Part shown: one piece after another, positions 1-10,778 of the stretch | Numbering within the stretch: the first letter of the stretch is position 1 | Layout: each line of letters begins with the position of its first letter | From: Nitrosomonas sp. HPC101 | GTDB lineage: Bacteria > Pseudomonadota > Gammaproteobacteria > Burkholderiales > Nitrosomonadaceae | Direction of reading: 5' to 3' | DNA length: 64,000 nt | Assembly (NCBI RefSeq): GCF_009833125.1 | Contig: NZ_QRCC01000008.1 | Span: 186,001 to 250,000, forward strand | Notes under the pieces: model-generated | Databases searched by the model: none | Told to the model about the DNA's origin: nothing | What the model saw: only the letters and a program-made list of their open reading frames with translations | Made by a program: the position numbers and the translations under genes

Positions 1-609
1 AATCATATCGGCCGACAATGCGCGCTTACGCGCTTCCATAACGAAACATTGCCGATAATGCGGGCAGTCTGATCCCAGGCAGTTTTCCCGCGTGGAGGTC
101 ACATGTTGCCAGATGGCTGCCTGTTCCGGTACTTTATCCAGCCCGCTCTTATCGCCATGGCCGCTGTTACTGGCGTAACGCTCGATCAGATTGAGGTATT
201 TCACTTCGGTGCGGTTGGTAAAGTGAATATGATCAGAATTCAGTGTGCGTTCGAGATGATAATGGCAGATATAATTAGCACGTCCTTTCAGTAAGGCAAC
301 GGTTACCGGTATTTTCAGGGCGGCACGTATGACCGGAATGTCGCGCTGAAAAAGCTGATCCTGTAATGTCTTGGTACCGGTTGATAAAATAACTTTTCCG
401 CCCGACAGCAATGCCGGCACCAGGTAAGCAAAAGTTTTCCCTGTTCCTGTACCTGCCTCGGCGATCAGAGTCTCTCGGTTTTCTATGGCTTGTGCAATGG
501 CTTGTGCCATTTCCAGCTGCTGGGTGCGTGGGCGATAGTCTGGTATATTGCGGGCGAGTAAGCCTTCAGATGAAAAAATAGTGCTCAGTTCGGGTATCAA
601 ATCGGACAT
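1..609 (-). CDS. DinG/YoaA-family ATP-dependent DNA helicase, N-terminal part (runs off the window)
   Basis: The first 203 codons of an XPD-like Fe-S helicase that unwinds DNA during repair. Reading from the ATG at 609, a Q-motif-like RTQQLEMA lies near residue 30 and a Walker A box EAGTGTGKT near residues 51-59. Four cysteines (about C115, C177, C182, C188) are spaced like the 4Fe-4S cluster ligands of DinG/XPD helicases. The C-terminal two thirds, including the DEAH box, lie outside the window. It is divergent from lptD with a 230-bp spacer. DinG and YoaA cannot be told apart from this part alone. Confidence 0.9.
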   Translation of the reverse strand, partial: MSDLIPELSTIFSSEGLLARNIPDYRPRTQQLEMAQAIAQAIENRETLIAEAGTGTGKTFAYLVPALLSGGKVILSTGTKTLQDQLFQRDIPVIRAALKIPVTVALLKGRANYICHYHLERTLNSDHIHFTNRTEVKYLNLIERYASNSGHGDKSGLDKVPEQAAIWQHVTSTRENCLGSDCPHYRQCFVMEARKRALSADMI

Positions 610-839
610 TGAAACAGTCAAGTTATGCAAAGAGTTGATCAAGGTATGTAGAAATGTTCTTTTTCGATGTATTTACGACGTTAACAGGCTGCTAAAGTGT
701 AACTGTGTTTTTACCTGAACGTATCCGGAATCACCTGCCACCAGATTTTTGTTGTGATCATCCATCCGAAACAATTGCCGGATAATAGTGCCCTTATTAA
801 AAAGCATCCTGGGAGAATCCATTTGAATCCTGATTCCGA

Positions 840-3011
840 ATGAGTCCTCTGTCTAAATTACATTTAACACTGCACGTCTGCCTGTTGCTGTTGCCGCTTC
901 AATTGGCGAATGCGCAGCAGTTATCCGAATCAGAAGAATCCCAACCGATTCACATCGAGGCTGATCGGATCAATGGGCACTATCAACAGGAAATCGAGGC
1001 AACCGGCAGTGTGCGGATGCGTCGTGGAGATCAGACATTATCTGCTGATCGCGTCAAATATTACCCGGGTACCGAAGAGGTGGAAGTGGAAGGAAATGCA
1101 CAACTTGAGCGTCCTGACGATACGCTGTGGGGAACCCTTTTGAAAATGAATCTGCGGACTGATACGGGCGAATTGAGTGATCCCCGCTATGTCCTCAAAG
1201 ATGGAAGCGGACGAGGCAGTGGAAGCCTGTTGCTGCTGGAAGGGGAAGATCAGTACAGAATCAAAAAAGCGCGTTATACCACCTGCCCGGAAGATAACCA
1301 CGATTGGTACATTCTGGCAGATGATCTGGAAATTGATAACGAAAAAAAAACAGGAACCGCGCGCCATGCTTCGATTCGATTCAAGGATGTCCCCATTTTT
1401 TATCTGCCATGGATGGATTTTTCCTTCAGTAAGGAACGAAAAACCGGATTTCTATCTCCAGTGATGGGTAACACCACCAGAAGCGGTGTCGAAGTCTCGA
1501 TGCCTTTTTACTGGAATATTGCACCCAATTATGATGCCACGATCACACCACGCCTTATGAGCAGGCGCGGTCTGATGCTGAATAATGAGTTCCGCTACAT
1601 GGGACAGGGACTGGGTGGTCTCCTGCAGTTTGATTTTCTACCCAATGATCTGGAAACGCATTCGACACGTTATGGTCTGCAGTTCAACCACACTCAATTT
1701 CTGGGGTCAGGCTGGTTCGGGATGTTGAACTATAATAAAGTCTCTGACCATAATTATCTCCGGGATCTGGGCAACAACATTCTGTTTACCTCCCGAACCA
1801 ACTTGTTGCAACAAGCTACAGCAAGTTATTTCGGTGATTTGGGGCGTAATGGCACACTCATGTTCAATACGCTTTTACAACAGTTTCAGACGGTACAGGA
1901 TCCGAGAGCGCGTATTATTTCACCTTACAAGATTCTGCCGCGATTTACACTAAACGCAACAAAAAGCAATGTCTACGGACTGGATTTTAACCTTGACAGC
2001 AGCTTTAGTCATTTTACTCACCCTACATTACCACACGGTTTACGCTTCACAGCATTTCCCAGTGTAACTTTGCCATTGGAAAATTCCTTTGGTTTTATCC
2101 GGCCTCGGGTAGGGTTGCACTATACAAAATACAATCTGAATACTCCGGCTGTTCCGGGGGCCCATGATAAACATCCAGACCGATCTGTGCCGATATTCAG
2201 TCTGGATAGTGGCGTGATACTGGAGCGCGATACGACATTAGAGGGTGAAAATTTCATTCAGACGTTAGAGCCACGAGTTTTTTATACTTATACACCATAC
2301 AGGGAACAACAGCTGTTACCCAATTTTGATTCGGCAGAAATGGACTTCAGTTTTGCTCAGCTGTTCATGGAAAGACGGTTCAGTGGCGAAGATCGGATCA
2401 ATGATACCAACGAAATTACACTGGCAGTGAGCTCACGTCTGATTCATTCGGCAACGGGTAACGAGCGTCTGCGTTTTTCTGCAGGGCAAAGAATCCGCTT
2501 CAGTGATCGTCGGGTCATATTAACTTCTCCACAGGTTACGAGGGCAGGATCCGATTTCATCGCGGAACTTTCCGGCAGCTTGACGCAACATCTTAAGACT
2601 GATGCAGGCATACAGCTCAACCAAAATAACCTGTTGATTGAAAAGATTCGTACCGGCGTCAGCTATAATCCGGCGCCCGGTCATGTTATCAATGCCGGTT
2701 ATCGTTTTACCCGGGATGTCTTTGAGCAGGTTGATCTGTCTACTCAATGGTCTTTCCTGAAAAGATGGCAGGGTTTTGCCGCCATCAACTATTCCCTGCA
2801 AAATGACAAATTGATTGCCGGTCTGCTGGGTCTTGAGTATAACGCTTGCTGCTGGTCGCTACGCCTGGTGGCCAGCCGCTTTACGACCGCAACACAAAGA
2901 TCTACAACCAATATTTTCGTGCAGCTGGAATTGAACGATTTAATGAGAATCGGTACCAATCCGATACATGTGCTGCAACAAGGCATTCCAGGCTATACAA
3001 GGATAGATTAG
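840..3011 (+). CDS. lptD: LPS-assembly outer membrane protein LptD
   Basis: LptD is the outer-membrane barrel that, with the lipoprotein LptE, inserts lipopolysaccharide into the outer leaflet. The 723-residue protein opens with a signal peptide ending near ANAQQ, then an OstA/LptA-like jellyroll (about residues 35-150, [12 protein letters not shown]) and a long beta-barrel domain. A Cys-Cys pair near the C-terminus and a single Cys in the mature N-terminal domain match part of the disulfide pattern of E. coli LptD; the second N-terminal Cys is absent. An in-frame stop just upstream fixes the ATG. It is followed 2 bp later by surA, whose product chaperones LptD, as in many proteobacteria. Confidence 0.95.
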   Translation: MSPLSKLHLTLHVCLLLLPLQLANAQQLSESEESQPIHIEADRINGHYQQEIEATGSVRMRRGDQTLSADRVKYYPGTEEVEVEGNAQLERPDDTLWGTLLKMNLRTDTGELSDPRYVLKDGSGRGSGSLLLLEGEDQYRIKKARYTTCPEDNHDWYILADDLEIDNEKKTGTARHASIRFKDVPIFYLPWMDFSFSKERKTGFLSPVMGNTTRSGVEVSMPFYWNIAPNYDATITPRLMSRRGLMLNNEFRYMGQGLGGLLQFDFLPNDLETHSTRYGLQFNHTQFLGSGWFGMLNYNKVSDHNYLRDLGNNILFTSRTNLLQQATASYFGDLGRNGTLMFNTLLQQFQTVQDPRARIISPYKILPRFTLNATKSNVYGLDFNLDSSFSHFTHPTLPHGLRFTAFPSVTLPLENSFGFIRPRVGLHYTKYNLNTPAVPGAHDKHPDRSVPIFSLDSGVILERDTTLEGENFIQTLEPRVFYTYTPYREQQLLPNFDSAEMDFSFAQLFMERRFSGEDRINDTNEITLAVSSRLIHSATGNERLRFSAGQRIRFSDRRVILTSPQVTRAGSDFIAELSGSLTQHLKTDAGIQLNQNNLLIEKIRTGVSYNPAPGHVINAGYRFTRDVFEQVDLSTQWSFLKRWQGFAAINYSLQNDKLIAGLLGLEYNACCWSLRLVASRFTTATQRSTTNIFVQLELNDLMRIGTNPIHVLQQGIPGYTRID

Positions 3012-3013
3012 CA

Positions 3014-4354
3014 ATGATTCGATTGAGTCGTTTTATACAGTCAGAACCCGGAAAATTCGCACTGATCGGGATTTTTTTTAGCGCCATGTGGGCAATCAGT
3101 GTTTCCGCGCAAGATTTTCATCCCGAAATCAAGCCCCTCGATCGTATTGTGGCTGTGGTCGATGAAGAAGTCATCACTCAACAGGAGCTCAATGAGCTGC
3201 TGCAAAAGACAGTCCAGCAATTACAGAAACAGAACACACAATTGCCCAACATGGACGTGCTGGAGAAACAGTTGCTGGAACGCCTGATTATCAAGCGGAT
3301 ACAATTGCAGCGTGCCAAGGAAGTTGGCCTCACTGTCAGCGACAATGATCTCGATCAGACTTTACGCCGGATTGTTCAGGACAATCAGCTTACCATGAAT
3401 GAATTCCGGCAGATCCTGCTGCAGGAAGGAACCAGTTTAAACGTGTTTCGGGAGGAGATTCGTGATGAGATCCTGATGACCCGGCTGAAAGAACAGGAAA
3501 TAAACAGTCGCGTCAACGTAACTGAAAGTGAAGTTGACAATTTCCTGGAAAATCAGGCCAATTCACCAGCAGCTAATGAAGAATACCGTATCGCACATAT
3601 TCTGGTACATATCTCGGAACAGATGGACGAGGCACAGATTGAGGCACGCCACCAGCAGGCGGAAGCTGCCTATGAAGAGCTGCAACAGGGCGTTAGTTTT
3701 GCGCAGGTATCCGCGGAATATTCCGATGCAGCGGATGCTCTGCAGGGAGGCGAACTTGGCTGGCGTCCACTGGGTCAGCTGGGTTCACCTTTTTCTGAAT
3801 TACTGCTGCAGATGCAGCCAGGAGAGATTACTCCCGTGATACGCAGTCCGATTGGATTTCATATTCTCAAGCTGTTTGAACGCAGGCAACAGGAAAACTC
3901 GGTCACAATTATCGAGCAGACGCACGCGCAGCATATTCTGATCAAGGTAAGTGAAATTATTTCCGAGGAAGATGCGCGCCAGTTGATTGATCAGGTCATG
4001 GAACGCATCCATAATGGTGCAGATTTTATGGAAATGGCGAAAGCACATTCGGAAGACAGCAGTGCGTCTTCCGGAGGAGATCTTGGCTGGATTTCTCCAG
4101 GAGATACCGTGCCAGAGTTTGAACAGGCGATGAATACCCTATTGCCAGGGCAGGTCAGCCAGCCTGTGCGTACTCCCTTTGGCTGGCATCTGATCAAGGT
4201 CATTGAACGACGCTCACAGGATGTCAGCGAGCAAAAACAGCGTGAAACAGCACGCAAAACCATCCATGCACGCAAGGCGGATGCTGTTGCGCAGGAATGG
4301 TTGCAACAAATTCGGGATCAAGCCTATGTGGAATATAAAGTTGAAGGTAGCTGA
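3014..4354 (+). CDS. surA: Periplasmic peptidyl-prolyl isomerase / chaperone SurA
   Basis: SurA escorts unfolded outer-membrane proteins across the periplasm. The 446-residue product has a signal sequence (hydrophobic segment ending near SVSAQD), an N-terminal chaperone region with helical repeats (about 40-185), and two parvulin domains, one starting near [11 protein letters not shown] and the second near [11 protein letters not shown], followed by a short C-terminal helix. The frame stays open upstream into lptD, but the ATG at 3014, 2 bp after the lptD stop, gives the usual SurA length and signal peptide. It is the second gene of lptD-surA-pdxA-rsmA. Confidence 0.95.
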   Translation: MIRLSRFIQSEPGKFALIGIFFSAMWAISVSAQDFHPEIKPLDRIVAVVDEEVITQQELNELLQKTVQQLQKQNTQLPNMDVLEKQLLERLIIKRIQLQRAKEVGLTVSDNDLDQTLRRIVQDNQLTMNEFRQILLQEGTSLNVFREEIRDEILMTRLKEQEINSRVNVTESEVDNFLENQANSPAANEEYRIAHILVHISEQMDEAQIEARHQQAEAAYEELQQGVSFAQVSAEYSDAADALQGGELGWRPLGQLGSPFSELLLQMQPGEITPVIRSPIGFHILKLFERRQQENSVTIIEQTHAQHILIKVSEIISEEDARQLIDQVMERIHNGADFMEMAKAHSEDSSASSGGDLGWISPGDTVPEFEQAMNTLLPGQVSQPVRTPFGWHLIKVIERRSQDVSEQKQRETARKTIHARKADAVAQEWLQQIRDQAYVEYKVEGS

Positions 4355-4411
4355 ACAAATGTATGACATCCTTTTTATGAACGAGTCTAATGTGTTGGCT
4401 GGATTTTCAAT

Positions 4412-5428
4412 ATGACGATCTTTGCTGTTCCCAGGCTGATGATAACGGCTGGCGAACCTGCCGGTATCGGTCCGGATCTGTGCGTACAGATTGCACAACA
4501 GGATTTACCTTGTCAACTGACCGTTATCGCTGATTGCAATGTGCTGGAACAACGTGCTGAAAAACTGGGATTGCCCTTGCAGTTGCACAAAGATGATCCT
4601 GACAACGTTCAGCACCACCGGCCCGGCCAATTATATGTACAGCATCTATCTGTCAAAAATCCGGTTGTGGCAGGGCAGCTGGATGTCGATAATGCTGCCT
4701 ACGTACTGACAACACTGCGGCTGGCAGCTGAAGCCTGCAGCACTCGCAAAGCTGATGCCATGGTCACGGCACCGGTACACAAGGGCATTATCAGTGAATC
4801 GGGTATTCCATTTTCCGGGCATACCGAATACCTGTCAGAGCTGACAAACAGCCATGCCGTCATGATGCTGGCCGGTGGCGGGATGCGCGTGACCCTTGCC
4901 ACAACGCATCTACCGCTTAAAGATGTGCCTGCTGCCATTACACCGGAGCGCCTGGAGCAGAAGCTGCGCATCATTCATCATGATCTGGTCACGCGATTTC
5001 TGATCAATGATCCGTGTATTGCCGTGGCAGGGCTGAACCCCCACGCAGGCGAATCCGGTCACCTAGGCCGGGAAGAAATTGATGTGATCATTCCGGTGTT
5101 GGAAAAACTGCGCAATGCAGGAATGAATCTGCTCGGCCCGCTGCCGGCGGATACTTTGTTTAATCCCCCCAGACTCAAGGAATATGACTGCATCTTTGCT
5201 ATGTACCATGATCAGGGATTACCGGTACTCAAGCACGCTAGTTTTGGCCATGGCGTGAATATCAGCCTGGGGATGCCCATTATCCGTACATCGGTTGATC
5301 ACGGTACGGCACTTGAACTGGCTGGAACCGGGCAGGCTGATCCCGGCAGCATGAATACCGCCATTGAAACGGCATTGATGCTTGTCGGAAATACCATAAA
5401 ATCTGCCACGAACAGATCGAAAGTCTGA
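4412..5428 (+). CDS. pdxA: 4-hydroxythreonine-4-phosphate dehydrogenase PdxA
   Basis: PdxA oxidises 4-phosphohydroxy-L-threonine in the DXP-dependent pathway to pyridoxal phosphate. The 338-residue sequence has the family opening ITAGEPAGIGPD near residue 11, the metal and substrate motifs SGHTEYLSE, NPHAGESGHLG and MYHDQGLPVLK, and a normal length. The ATG at 4412 leaves the same short lead before the GEPAG motif as in E. coli. It sits 57 bp after surA and 8 bp before rsmA, so the four genes are probably co-transcribed. Confidence 0.95.
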   Translation: MTIFAVPRLMITAGEPAGIGPDLCVQIAQQDLPCQLTVIADCNVLEQRAEKLGLPLQLHKDDPDNVQHHRPGQLYVQHLSVKNPVVAGQLDVDNAAYVLTTLRLAAEACSTRKADAMVTAPVHKGIISESGIPFSGHTEYLSELTNSHAVMMLAGGGMRVTLATTHLPLKDVPAAITPERLEQKLRIIHHDLVTRFLINDPCIAVAGLNPHAGESGHLGREEIDVIIPVLEKLRNAGMNLLGPLPADTLFNPPRLKEYDCIFAMYHDQGLPVLKHASFGHGVNISLGMPIIRTSVDHGTALELAGTGQADPGSMNTAIETALMLVGNTIKSATNRSKV

Positions 5429-5436
5429 AAATCATC

Positions 5437-6243
5437 ATGCGGCATGTTCCCCGCAAACGTTTCGGCCAGCATTTTCTGGTCGATACCTCTGTCATCTCGG
5501 CGATCATTCATATCATTCATCCAATGCCTGCTGATCGGATGATTGAAATCGGACCCGGGTTGGGCGCGCTAACCCAGCCCTTGCTGGCTCATCTGGATAA
5601 ATTAGAGGTTGTTGAAATTGATCGGGATATCGTTGATTATCTGTCTCGCAATTATGCGGGAAAACTTGCGACAAAACTAATCATTCACAATGTGGATGCC
5701 CTGAAGTTTGATTTTTCAGTACTGGGGGAAGGGCTGCGAATCATTGGAAATCTGCCCTACAATATTTCCACACCGCTGCTGTTTCATCTCTCCCACTTCA
5801 GCAAACTGATTGCCGATATGCATTTCATGTTACAGCTCGAAGTAGTGGAACGCATGGTGGCGCAACCTTCCACACCGGATTACGGGCGTTTGTCAATAAT
5901 GCTGCAGAATCGGTTTGAAATGGAACAGATGTTGGTTGTGCCTGCGGAAGCGTTTAATCCCCCTCCACGAGTTCAGTCTGCCATTGTATGCATGCGTCCA
6001 AGAGCGGATCCGGTTATTCCATTTGTGCAGGAAAAGTTGTTTGGCGAACTGGTTCTGGCTGCGTTTTCCCAGCGACGCAAAACATTACGCAATACGCTGC
6101 GGCATTATCTGACCATGGCTGATTTCAACCGACTGGGGATTGATCCCGGACTACGCGCTGAAAATTTGTCGCTTGAACAATATGCAGCAATAACCCGACA
6201 GATTCACGAGGATAAACTCACATCACCTGAATCCGGCAGTTGA
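5437..6243 (+). CDS. rsmA: 16S rRNA (adenine1518-N6/adenine1519-N6)-dimethyltransferase
   Basis: RsmA (KsgA) dimethylates two adjacent adenines in helix 45 of 16S rRNA, a late small-subunit maturation step. The 268-residue protein shows the N-terminal RFGQHFLVD motif, the SAM-binding IEIGPGLGALT motif near residue 40 and the catalytic NLPYNIST motif near residue 107. It is the last gene of the lptD operon. The 158 bp to the convergent ogt gene hold no clear terminator. Confidence 0.95.
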   Translation: MRHVPRKRFGQHFLVDTSVISAIIHIIHPMPADRMIEIGPGLGALTQPLLAHLDKLEVVEIDRDIVDYLSRNYAGKLATKLIIHNVDALKFDFSVLGEGLRIIGNLPYNISTPLLFHLSHFSKLIADMHFMLQLEVVERMVAQPSTPDYGRLSIMLQNRFEMEQMLVVPAEAFNPPPRVQSAIVCMRPRADPVIPFVQEKLFGELVLAAFSQRRKTLRNTLRHYLTMADFNRLGIDPGLRAENLSLEQYAAITRQIHEDKLTSPESGS

Positions 6244-6401
6244 CCGCTTTCAATCGTTTCAAAGCCCGCGTGAGCACTGATTCAGTGCGCAGACGCTGTA
6301 TGATTGAAAAAAGTAAAACAGCGTGTACAAAAGGTTACCGGTTTCTTTGACCGCCATGACTATGCTGGATTATTGCTCAACCCCACTGGATCGGGGCAGG
6401 T

Positions 6402-6911
6402 TCATGAGAACATTGCAGTTTGAGCATCTTCGTGTTCATGTGCGAGCAGCCATTCCTTGCGGTGAATACCGCCTCCGTACCCGGTCAGTTTGCCATTGGC
6501 GCCAATGACACGATGACAGGGAATAATAATAGAAATGGGATTGCGGCCGTTTGCCATCCCTACCGCACGCACAGCCTTGGGTGAATGAATGCGCTCGGCA
6601 ATATCCTTGTAGCTGACTGTCTCACCGTAAGGAATAGCAGCCAATGACTGCCAGACAGCTTCCTGAAAAGGAGTACCAGTTGCTTTTAATGGCAGATCAA
6701 ATTCGTGCAGTTCGCCGGCGAAATAAGCATTCAGCTGAGTGATGGTTTCCTTGAAGGGAATAGCGTTTGCATTCCGGCACCAGCCATCTTTCATGCCAGG
6801 CAGCAATTTTTGTGTTTCCTTTTCCATATACAATCCGGTCAGAAATTCACCATCGCTTGTGAGTAACAACGGATCAAGGGGGCTTTCTAATAGGGTGTAG
6901 TAGTTCATCAT
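6402..6911 (-). CDS. ogt: Methylated-DNA--protein-cysteine S-methyltransferase Ogt
   Basis: A suicide enzyme that transfers alkyl groups from O6-alkylguanine to its own cysteine. The active-site motif PCHRVIG lies in the C-terminal half and is followed by TGYGGGIHRKEWLL, as in Ogt. The frame extends nine codons upstream, but a GGAG ribosome-binding site precedes the double ATG at 6911/6908, so the start is placed there (169 residues). It lies 48 bp downstream of the Ada-AlkA fusion on the same strand, and the two form an alkylation-repair unit. Confidence 0.93.
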   Translation of the reverse strand: MMNYYTLLESPLDPLLLTSDGEFLTGLYMEKETQKLLPGMKDGWCRNANAIPFKETITQLNAYFAGELHEFDLPLKATGTPFQEAVWQSLAAIPYGETVSYKDIAERIHSPKAVRAVGMANGRNPISIIIPCHRVIGANGKLTGYGGGIHRKEWLLAHEHEDAQTAMFS

Positions 6912-6959
6912 TTGCTCCTTGCAGGATCCCTTTTTCAAAATTTGATGATCATTATTCTC

Positions 6960-8408
6960 TCATCCTCCGGCACATTGATGCCATAGATGAATCGCACCAT
7001 ATGCGCGCCAGGGCTGCCAATTCTCAGTGCGGCGCAACAGTTCAATCGGTTTCTTCATCTGCAGCCCGCGCAACAATCCGAGATCTGAAGCCGGAAATGC
7101 GTTGGAATCCCCCAGTGCTCGTATGGCAATGTATTGTGCGGTCCAGGGGCCAATTCCCGGCAGTGCCAGCAGTCGCTCGATGATTTTATCCCGGTCGATT
7201 GATTCAGGTTTCAGTGAGCCATCCACCACGGCTTGTGCGAATCGCTGAACGGTCAGCGCGCGCCGCCCGGTCAGGCCAAGATCGATAAGGATTTGCAGAT
7301 GAGTATCCGCGATGCTGTCGGCGGACGGACTGGTGCGATCCAGCCCGGGGAAAGGAGTATCCACCGGTTTGCCAAAGGCTGCGACAAAACGACCGAACAA
7401 CGTGGTAGCTGCCTTAACGGTTATCTGTTGCCCCAATATTGCACGTAACCCCAGTTCAAAAATATCCAGTGTGCCAGGAATACGCAAACCAGGACAACCG
7501 GTGATGAGCCGCTGCAATGTATCATCAGCCGCAAGATGTGTTTCAATGATCATTGGGCTGGCATCCAGATCAAATAGACGACGCAGGCGTATTTGCAATC
7601 GGGCCAGACAAGGTAGAAGTGAGAGCGAAACTTGTACGTGTATCTCGTTTTTTGTCTTGTTCTGTTTTGCAGCAATCCAGCCTTGGCATCCGTCAAGATT
7701 GACTGTTTGCAGATAGCAATCATCCTGTAACTGGCTGATGTGATGATTACTGCGGCTACAAAGAAAGCTGGCCAGTGCATGCCACGCTAATGGCGGCCGG
7801 TAGGCTAGACGCAACAAAATAGTGGTAGCGCCTCCATTAACCAGATGTTTTTTACGCAGGGATAATGGATCCAGCCGGTATCTGGATGTCAAGGCATCAG
7901 CAAGATGAAGCGCGCTTGAAAAATCGCAGGCATGCGCGATATCATTTGTTTCCAGGTTGGTATCCGTCAGCAGCTGTTTGGCCAGCAACAAGCGTTGAGT
8001 CGCTCCCAGATCATCGAGGCCGACTTCATACTCACGCTCAACTATCTGATGAAGCTGATGTGATTGCAGTCCGAGTTCATCCGCCAACGCTTCAACATCG
8101 CGATGTATCAACAATCCCATCCGGATTCGCTCAGCTGCCAAACGCGCACCCCCGACCATATTGGCTCCGGAATTACCAGGGGCAAGCTCTGGTCGGCAAC
8201 GCAGGCAAGGACGATAACCATCCTGTTCCGCACGTGCCGCGGTAGTGTAAAACGCACAACGAGCCATATGCGGCAAACGTACCCGGCAAACAGGACGACA
8301 GTAAATTCGTGTAGTGGATACGCCTACAAAAAACAAACCATCATAATCAGCATCGTGCGCCTGAAGTGCTGCATAACAACGTACAGGATCCAGAGAATGG
8401 ATACTCAC
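6960..8408 (-). CDS. alkA: Ada N-terminal domain / AlkA-type 3-methyladenine DNA glycosylase fusion
   Basis: The protein combines methyl-phosphotriester sensing and base excision. Near the N-terminus the four zinc cysteines of the Ada methyl-acceptor domain are visible (FVGVSTTRIYCRP, VCRV and RPCLRC), followed by an AraC-type helix-turn-helix region (about 85-190). The C-terminal half is an AlkA glycosylase with the helix-hairpin-helix LPGIGPWTAQYI and the catalytic Asp in ASDLGLL. The O6-methyltransferase domain of E. coli Ada is missing, but ogt follows 48 bp later. The start is taken as the GTG at 8408 with AAGGGG eight bases upstream; an ATG at 8453 is possible. Confidence 0.9.
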   Translation of the reverse strand: MSIHSLDPVRCYAALQAHDADYDGLFFVGVSTTRIYCRPVCRVRLPHMARCAFYTTAARAEQDGYRPCLRCRPELAPGNSGANMVGGARLAAERIRMGLLIHRDVEALADELGLQSHQLHQIVEREYEVGLDDLGATQRLLLAKQLLTDTNLETNDIAHACDFSSALHLADALTSRYRLDPLSLRKKHLVNGGATTILLRLAYRPPLAWHALASFLCSRSNHHISQLQDDCYLQTVNLDGCQGWIAAKQNKTKNEIHVQVSLSLLPCLARLQIRLRRLFDLDASPMIIETHLAADDTLQRLITGCPGLRIPGTLDIFELGLRAILGQQITVKAATTLFGRFVAAFGKPVDTPFPGLDRTSPSADSIADTHLQILIDLGLTGRRALTVQRFAQAVVDGSLKPESIDRDKIIERLLALPGIGPWTAQYIAIRALGDSNAFPASDLGLLRGLQMKKPIELLRRTENWQPWRAYGAIHLWHQCAGG

Positions 8409-8812
8409 GAAAATACCCCTTAATTTAACATAATATACATTATACGAAATCAAACACCCATGTCACCGACATGAAAATGCACCAGGGAATCAACTATGTC
8501 AAATCGAAAAAACAGGTATTCTGGCATCAAATAAATCCTTGTCGGTGACCTTCGATTTTTGCGCTGCTTGGCAAAGGCTTTTCATGAGCGCTGAAAAGCT
8601 CTTGGTAACCCCTGCGAAAAGTCGAAGTGGTTTTTTAGAGTCAATTGATCAAGAAACCGGGTAAATTCAAGCGCTTACGTGCGGAAAAGATGGTGAAATT
8701 CTTGTTTCTAAAAACCGCCAATTTTCGACTGATTTGGGGGAATCATGATGTCCCGCAAGCGTCGCTACCAGCGCAAACCATACAAGCCTGCGAATTTTTA
8801 CGGTACAGCAGA
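8409..8812. other. Intergenic region with inverted repeats, no convincing gene
   Basis: About 400 bp between alkA and the efp terminator. A ten-base inverted repeat (GTCACCGACA at 8462-8471, TGTCGGTGAC at 8540-8549) spans an AT-rich interval, and the left copy is itself part of a small CATGTC-ACC-GACATG palindrome. A short plus-strand frame from 8745 begins MSRKRRYQRKPYKP but then runs through the efp terminator hairpin, so it is not called as a gene. The alkA promoter must lie in the first part. Confidence 0.4.
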
Positions 8813-8851
8813 GGCTGCTCCAAACGGTGGCTCATCCCGTTTGGAGCAGCC
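8813..8851 (-). terminator. Strong hairpin downstream of efp
   Basis: A perfect 15-bp stem (GGCTGCTCCAAACGG at 8813-8827 against 8837-8851) with a nine-base loop lies 17 bp after the efp stop. No clear U-run follows on either strand, so it may act as an mRNA 3' end or a weak terminator. Confidence 0.6.
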
Positions 8852-8867
8852 TGGAATTATTCGGGAT

Positions 8868-9425
8868 TTATTTGACTCGGCTGCGGTACTCGCATGTCCG
8901 GGTATCAATTTCGATCTTATCACCAATTTCACAAAACAGCGGGACCGGCAGTTCAAAACCAGTGATGATTCGAGCTGATTTCATCACCTTACCTGATGTA
9001 TCCCCCTTGACTGCGGGTTCGGTGTAGATAATTTCACGTACGACAGAGTTCGGCATCTCAACTGAAATAGGTTTGTTGTTATAAAACACAACTTCGCATG
9101 GCATGCCGTCTTCCAGAAAATTGAGTACATCGCTCATGGTTTCCTCTTCAACTTCATACTGGTTGAATTCGGCGTCCATGAATACATGCATGGGGCTGGC
9201 ATAGTACGAGTAGTTCACTTCTTTTTTCTCCAGCACGACTACGTCGAACTTATCATCTGCCTTGTATACTGCTTCACCAGGCGATTCAGTCAGCAAATTC
9301 TTATATTTCATTTTTACTACCGAAGAATTGCGCCCGGATTTGGTGAATTCGGTTTTCAGCACAACCATAGGGTCTTTGCCGAGCATAAATACATTACCTG
9401 CACGAAGTTCTTGAGCTGTTTTCAT
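8868..9425 (-). CDS. efp: Translation elongation factor P (Arg32, EarP-dependent type)
   Basis: EF-P relieves ribosome stalling at polyproline stretches. The 185-residue protein has KOW-like, OB and C-terminal domains of normal length. The loop residue that is modified is arginine (R32 in TKSGRNSS), the type rhamnosylated by EarP rather than lysylated. earP lies 74 bp upstream on the same strand, which supports this. A strong hairpin follows the gene. Confidence 0.96.
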   Translation of the reverse strand: MKTAQELRAGNVFMLGKDPMVVLKTEFTKSGRNSSVVKMKYKNLLTESPGEAVYKADDKFDVVVLEKKEVNYSYYASPMHVFMDAEFNQYEVEEETMSDVLNFLEDGMPCEVVFYNNKPISVEMPNSVVREIIYTEPAVKGDTSGKVMKSARIITGFELPVPLFCEIGDKIEIDTRTCEYRSRVK

Positions 9426-9499
9426 CTATTCTAATCAATATAAGTCAAGGAAAAAAAAGGATATTATACTTTGACTTCCCGGGCGCTATAAAGAAATAA

Positions 9500-10654
9500 C
9501 TACCGGCTTCCGCAAAAATTCACCAGACTGGAGGCCAAATCCGGGATGTGGACAAGCTGTTCGGCCCAGGCCACGGCATGCTGCTGCAACACCTTACGGT
9601 ATTTCCAAAAATTATCCCAATCCAGCTGTTCACTATCATTCCAGCCCTGATGCAGAGATCGTAGTGCATCAGCTGCATCCTTGGGTAGCTTCCGGCAATA
9701 AAGGTCCAGAAAGGCTCTAAGTTTAGGATGGTGTGCGTTCTCTTGCTGCGGATAAATCTGCCAGATGACTGGCCGCGCTGCCCACTGCGCACGCACGAAA
9801 GAATCTTCGCCACGTACAAAATTACAGTCACACGCCCACAGCAAATGATCGTAGCGCTCTTGTGCCATAAAAGGAATTACCTGCAAAACCAGATTGCCGT
9901 GTTGCACGCTCTCCCCTGCTGCCAGGTGCGATTTTCCCGCCCATTGAGCTGCTTGTAGCGAAGCTACACTTTCCGGTAACAGGCATCGGACAGGCGATTT
10001 TGAAGCAGTCCACGCATACAGTAAATTACTGATTGGGGCGTGGTTGTAGGAAAACAATGAAACGATGGTTTCATCAGAAGCAGGATAAGGAATCCCCAGT
10101 TCGGACCACAACTTTGCTGGATCGGATTGCAGGAAATCGCGTTGTGTAAACAATCCCGCTTCCCGTATCAATCCTCCTGTTGCTGCAGTAAAACCAGGGA
10201 AAAAAAAATATTTGATCAATGGCAAGCGCGGATGCGGTGAAGCCAGCTCGTGGAAACCTTCCACCCACGGCTCCGCTGACAGATACTCAAGATTGATCCA
10301 CACTCTCTTCATCTTTTCATCCGTATTTGCCAATCCGGATGAAGCCGCAGCCATTGCTGCCACATAACTGGCTGGTAACTCACAGCCGAACGCCTCAATT
10401 ACCACGTTTGCGGGAATAATCGCTGGAAACGGCTCAACCCAGTGCAAAATCTGCACATTCCGGACATGCTGTACAGCTAGATTACTGTCAACTTCCGGAC
10501 AAATGCGCTGCAACGGACGCAAATCATCCAGCAGTAAACGCACATTAATGCCAAATTCCGCAGTCAGCTGGCGCGCCAGTCGCCAGCAGATACCTGCATC
10601 GCCATAGTTATCAACTATCCGGCAGAAAATATCCCAGCGCACTGTTCTCTTCAT
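9500..10654 (-). CDS. earP: EF-P arginine rhamnosyltransferase EarP
   Basis: EarP transfers rhamnose from dTDP-beta-L-rhamnose to Arg32 of EF-P. The 384-residue sequence has the family's N-terminal FCRIVDNYGDAGICWRLARQL region with its catalytic Asp and the C-terminal nucleotide-sugar site RGEDSFVRAQWA followed by WQIYPQQENAH. It is directly upstream of efp in a two-gene operon. The donor pathway is represented in this window by rmlA at 44.9 kb. Confidence 0.95.
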   Translation of the reverse strand: MKRTVRWDIFCRIVDNYGDAGICWRLARQLTAEFGINVRLLLDDLRPLQRICPEVDSNLAVQHVRNVQILHWVEPFPAIIPANVVIEAFGCELPASYVAAMAAASSGLANTDEKMKRVWINLEYLSAEPWVEGFHELASPHPRLPLIKYFFFPGFTAATGGLIREAGLFTQRDFLQSDPAKLWSELGIPYPASDETIVSLFSYNHAPISNLLYAWTASKSPVRCLLPESVASLQAAQWAGKSHLAAGESVQHGNLVLQVIPFMAQERYDHLLWACDCNFVRGEDSFVRAQWAARPVIWQIYPQQENAHHPKLRAFLDLYCRKLPKDAADALRSLHQGWNDSEQLDWDNFWKYRKVLQQHAVAWAEQLVHIPDLASSLVNFCGSR

Positions 10655-10778
10655 TCTGTTTATAATTTTGCTGTATCTCTTCGCTTGACATTGCCGGAGG
10701 TCCCAATACGTTAATCTCCATAAAGCAAATCACCCGTTGCTTTCCATTTATCTCGTTGTTTCTGCCGGGAATATACCC

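Noticed and set aside
8745-8978. Plus-strand frame MSRKRRYQRKPYKP...
   Set aside because: Runs through the efp terminator hairpin and into efp antisense; basic start may be chance.
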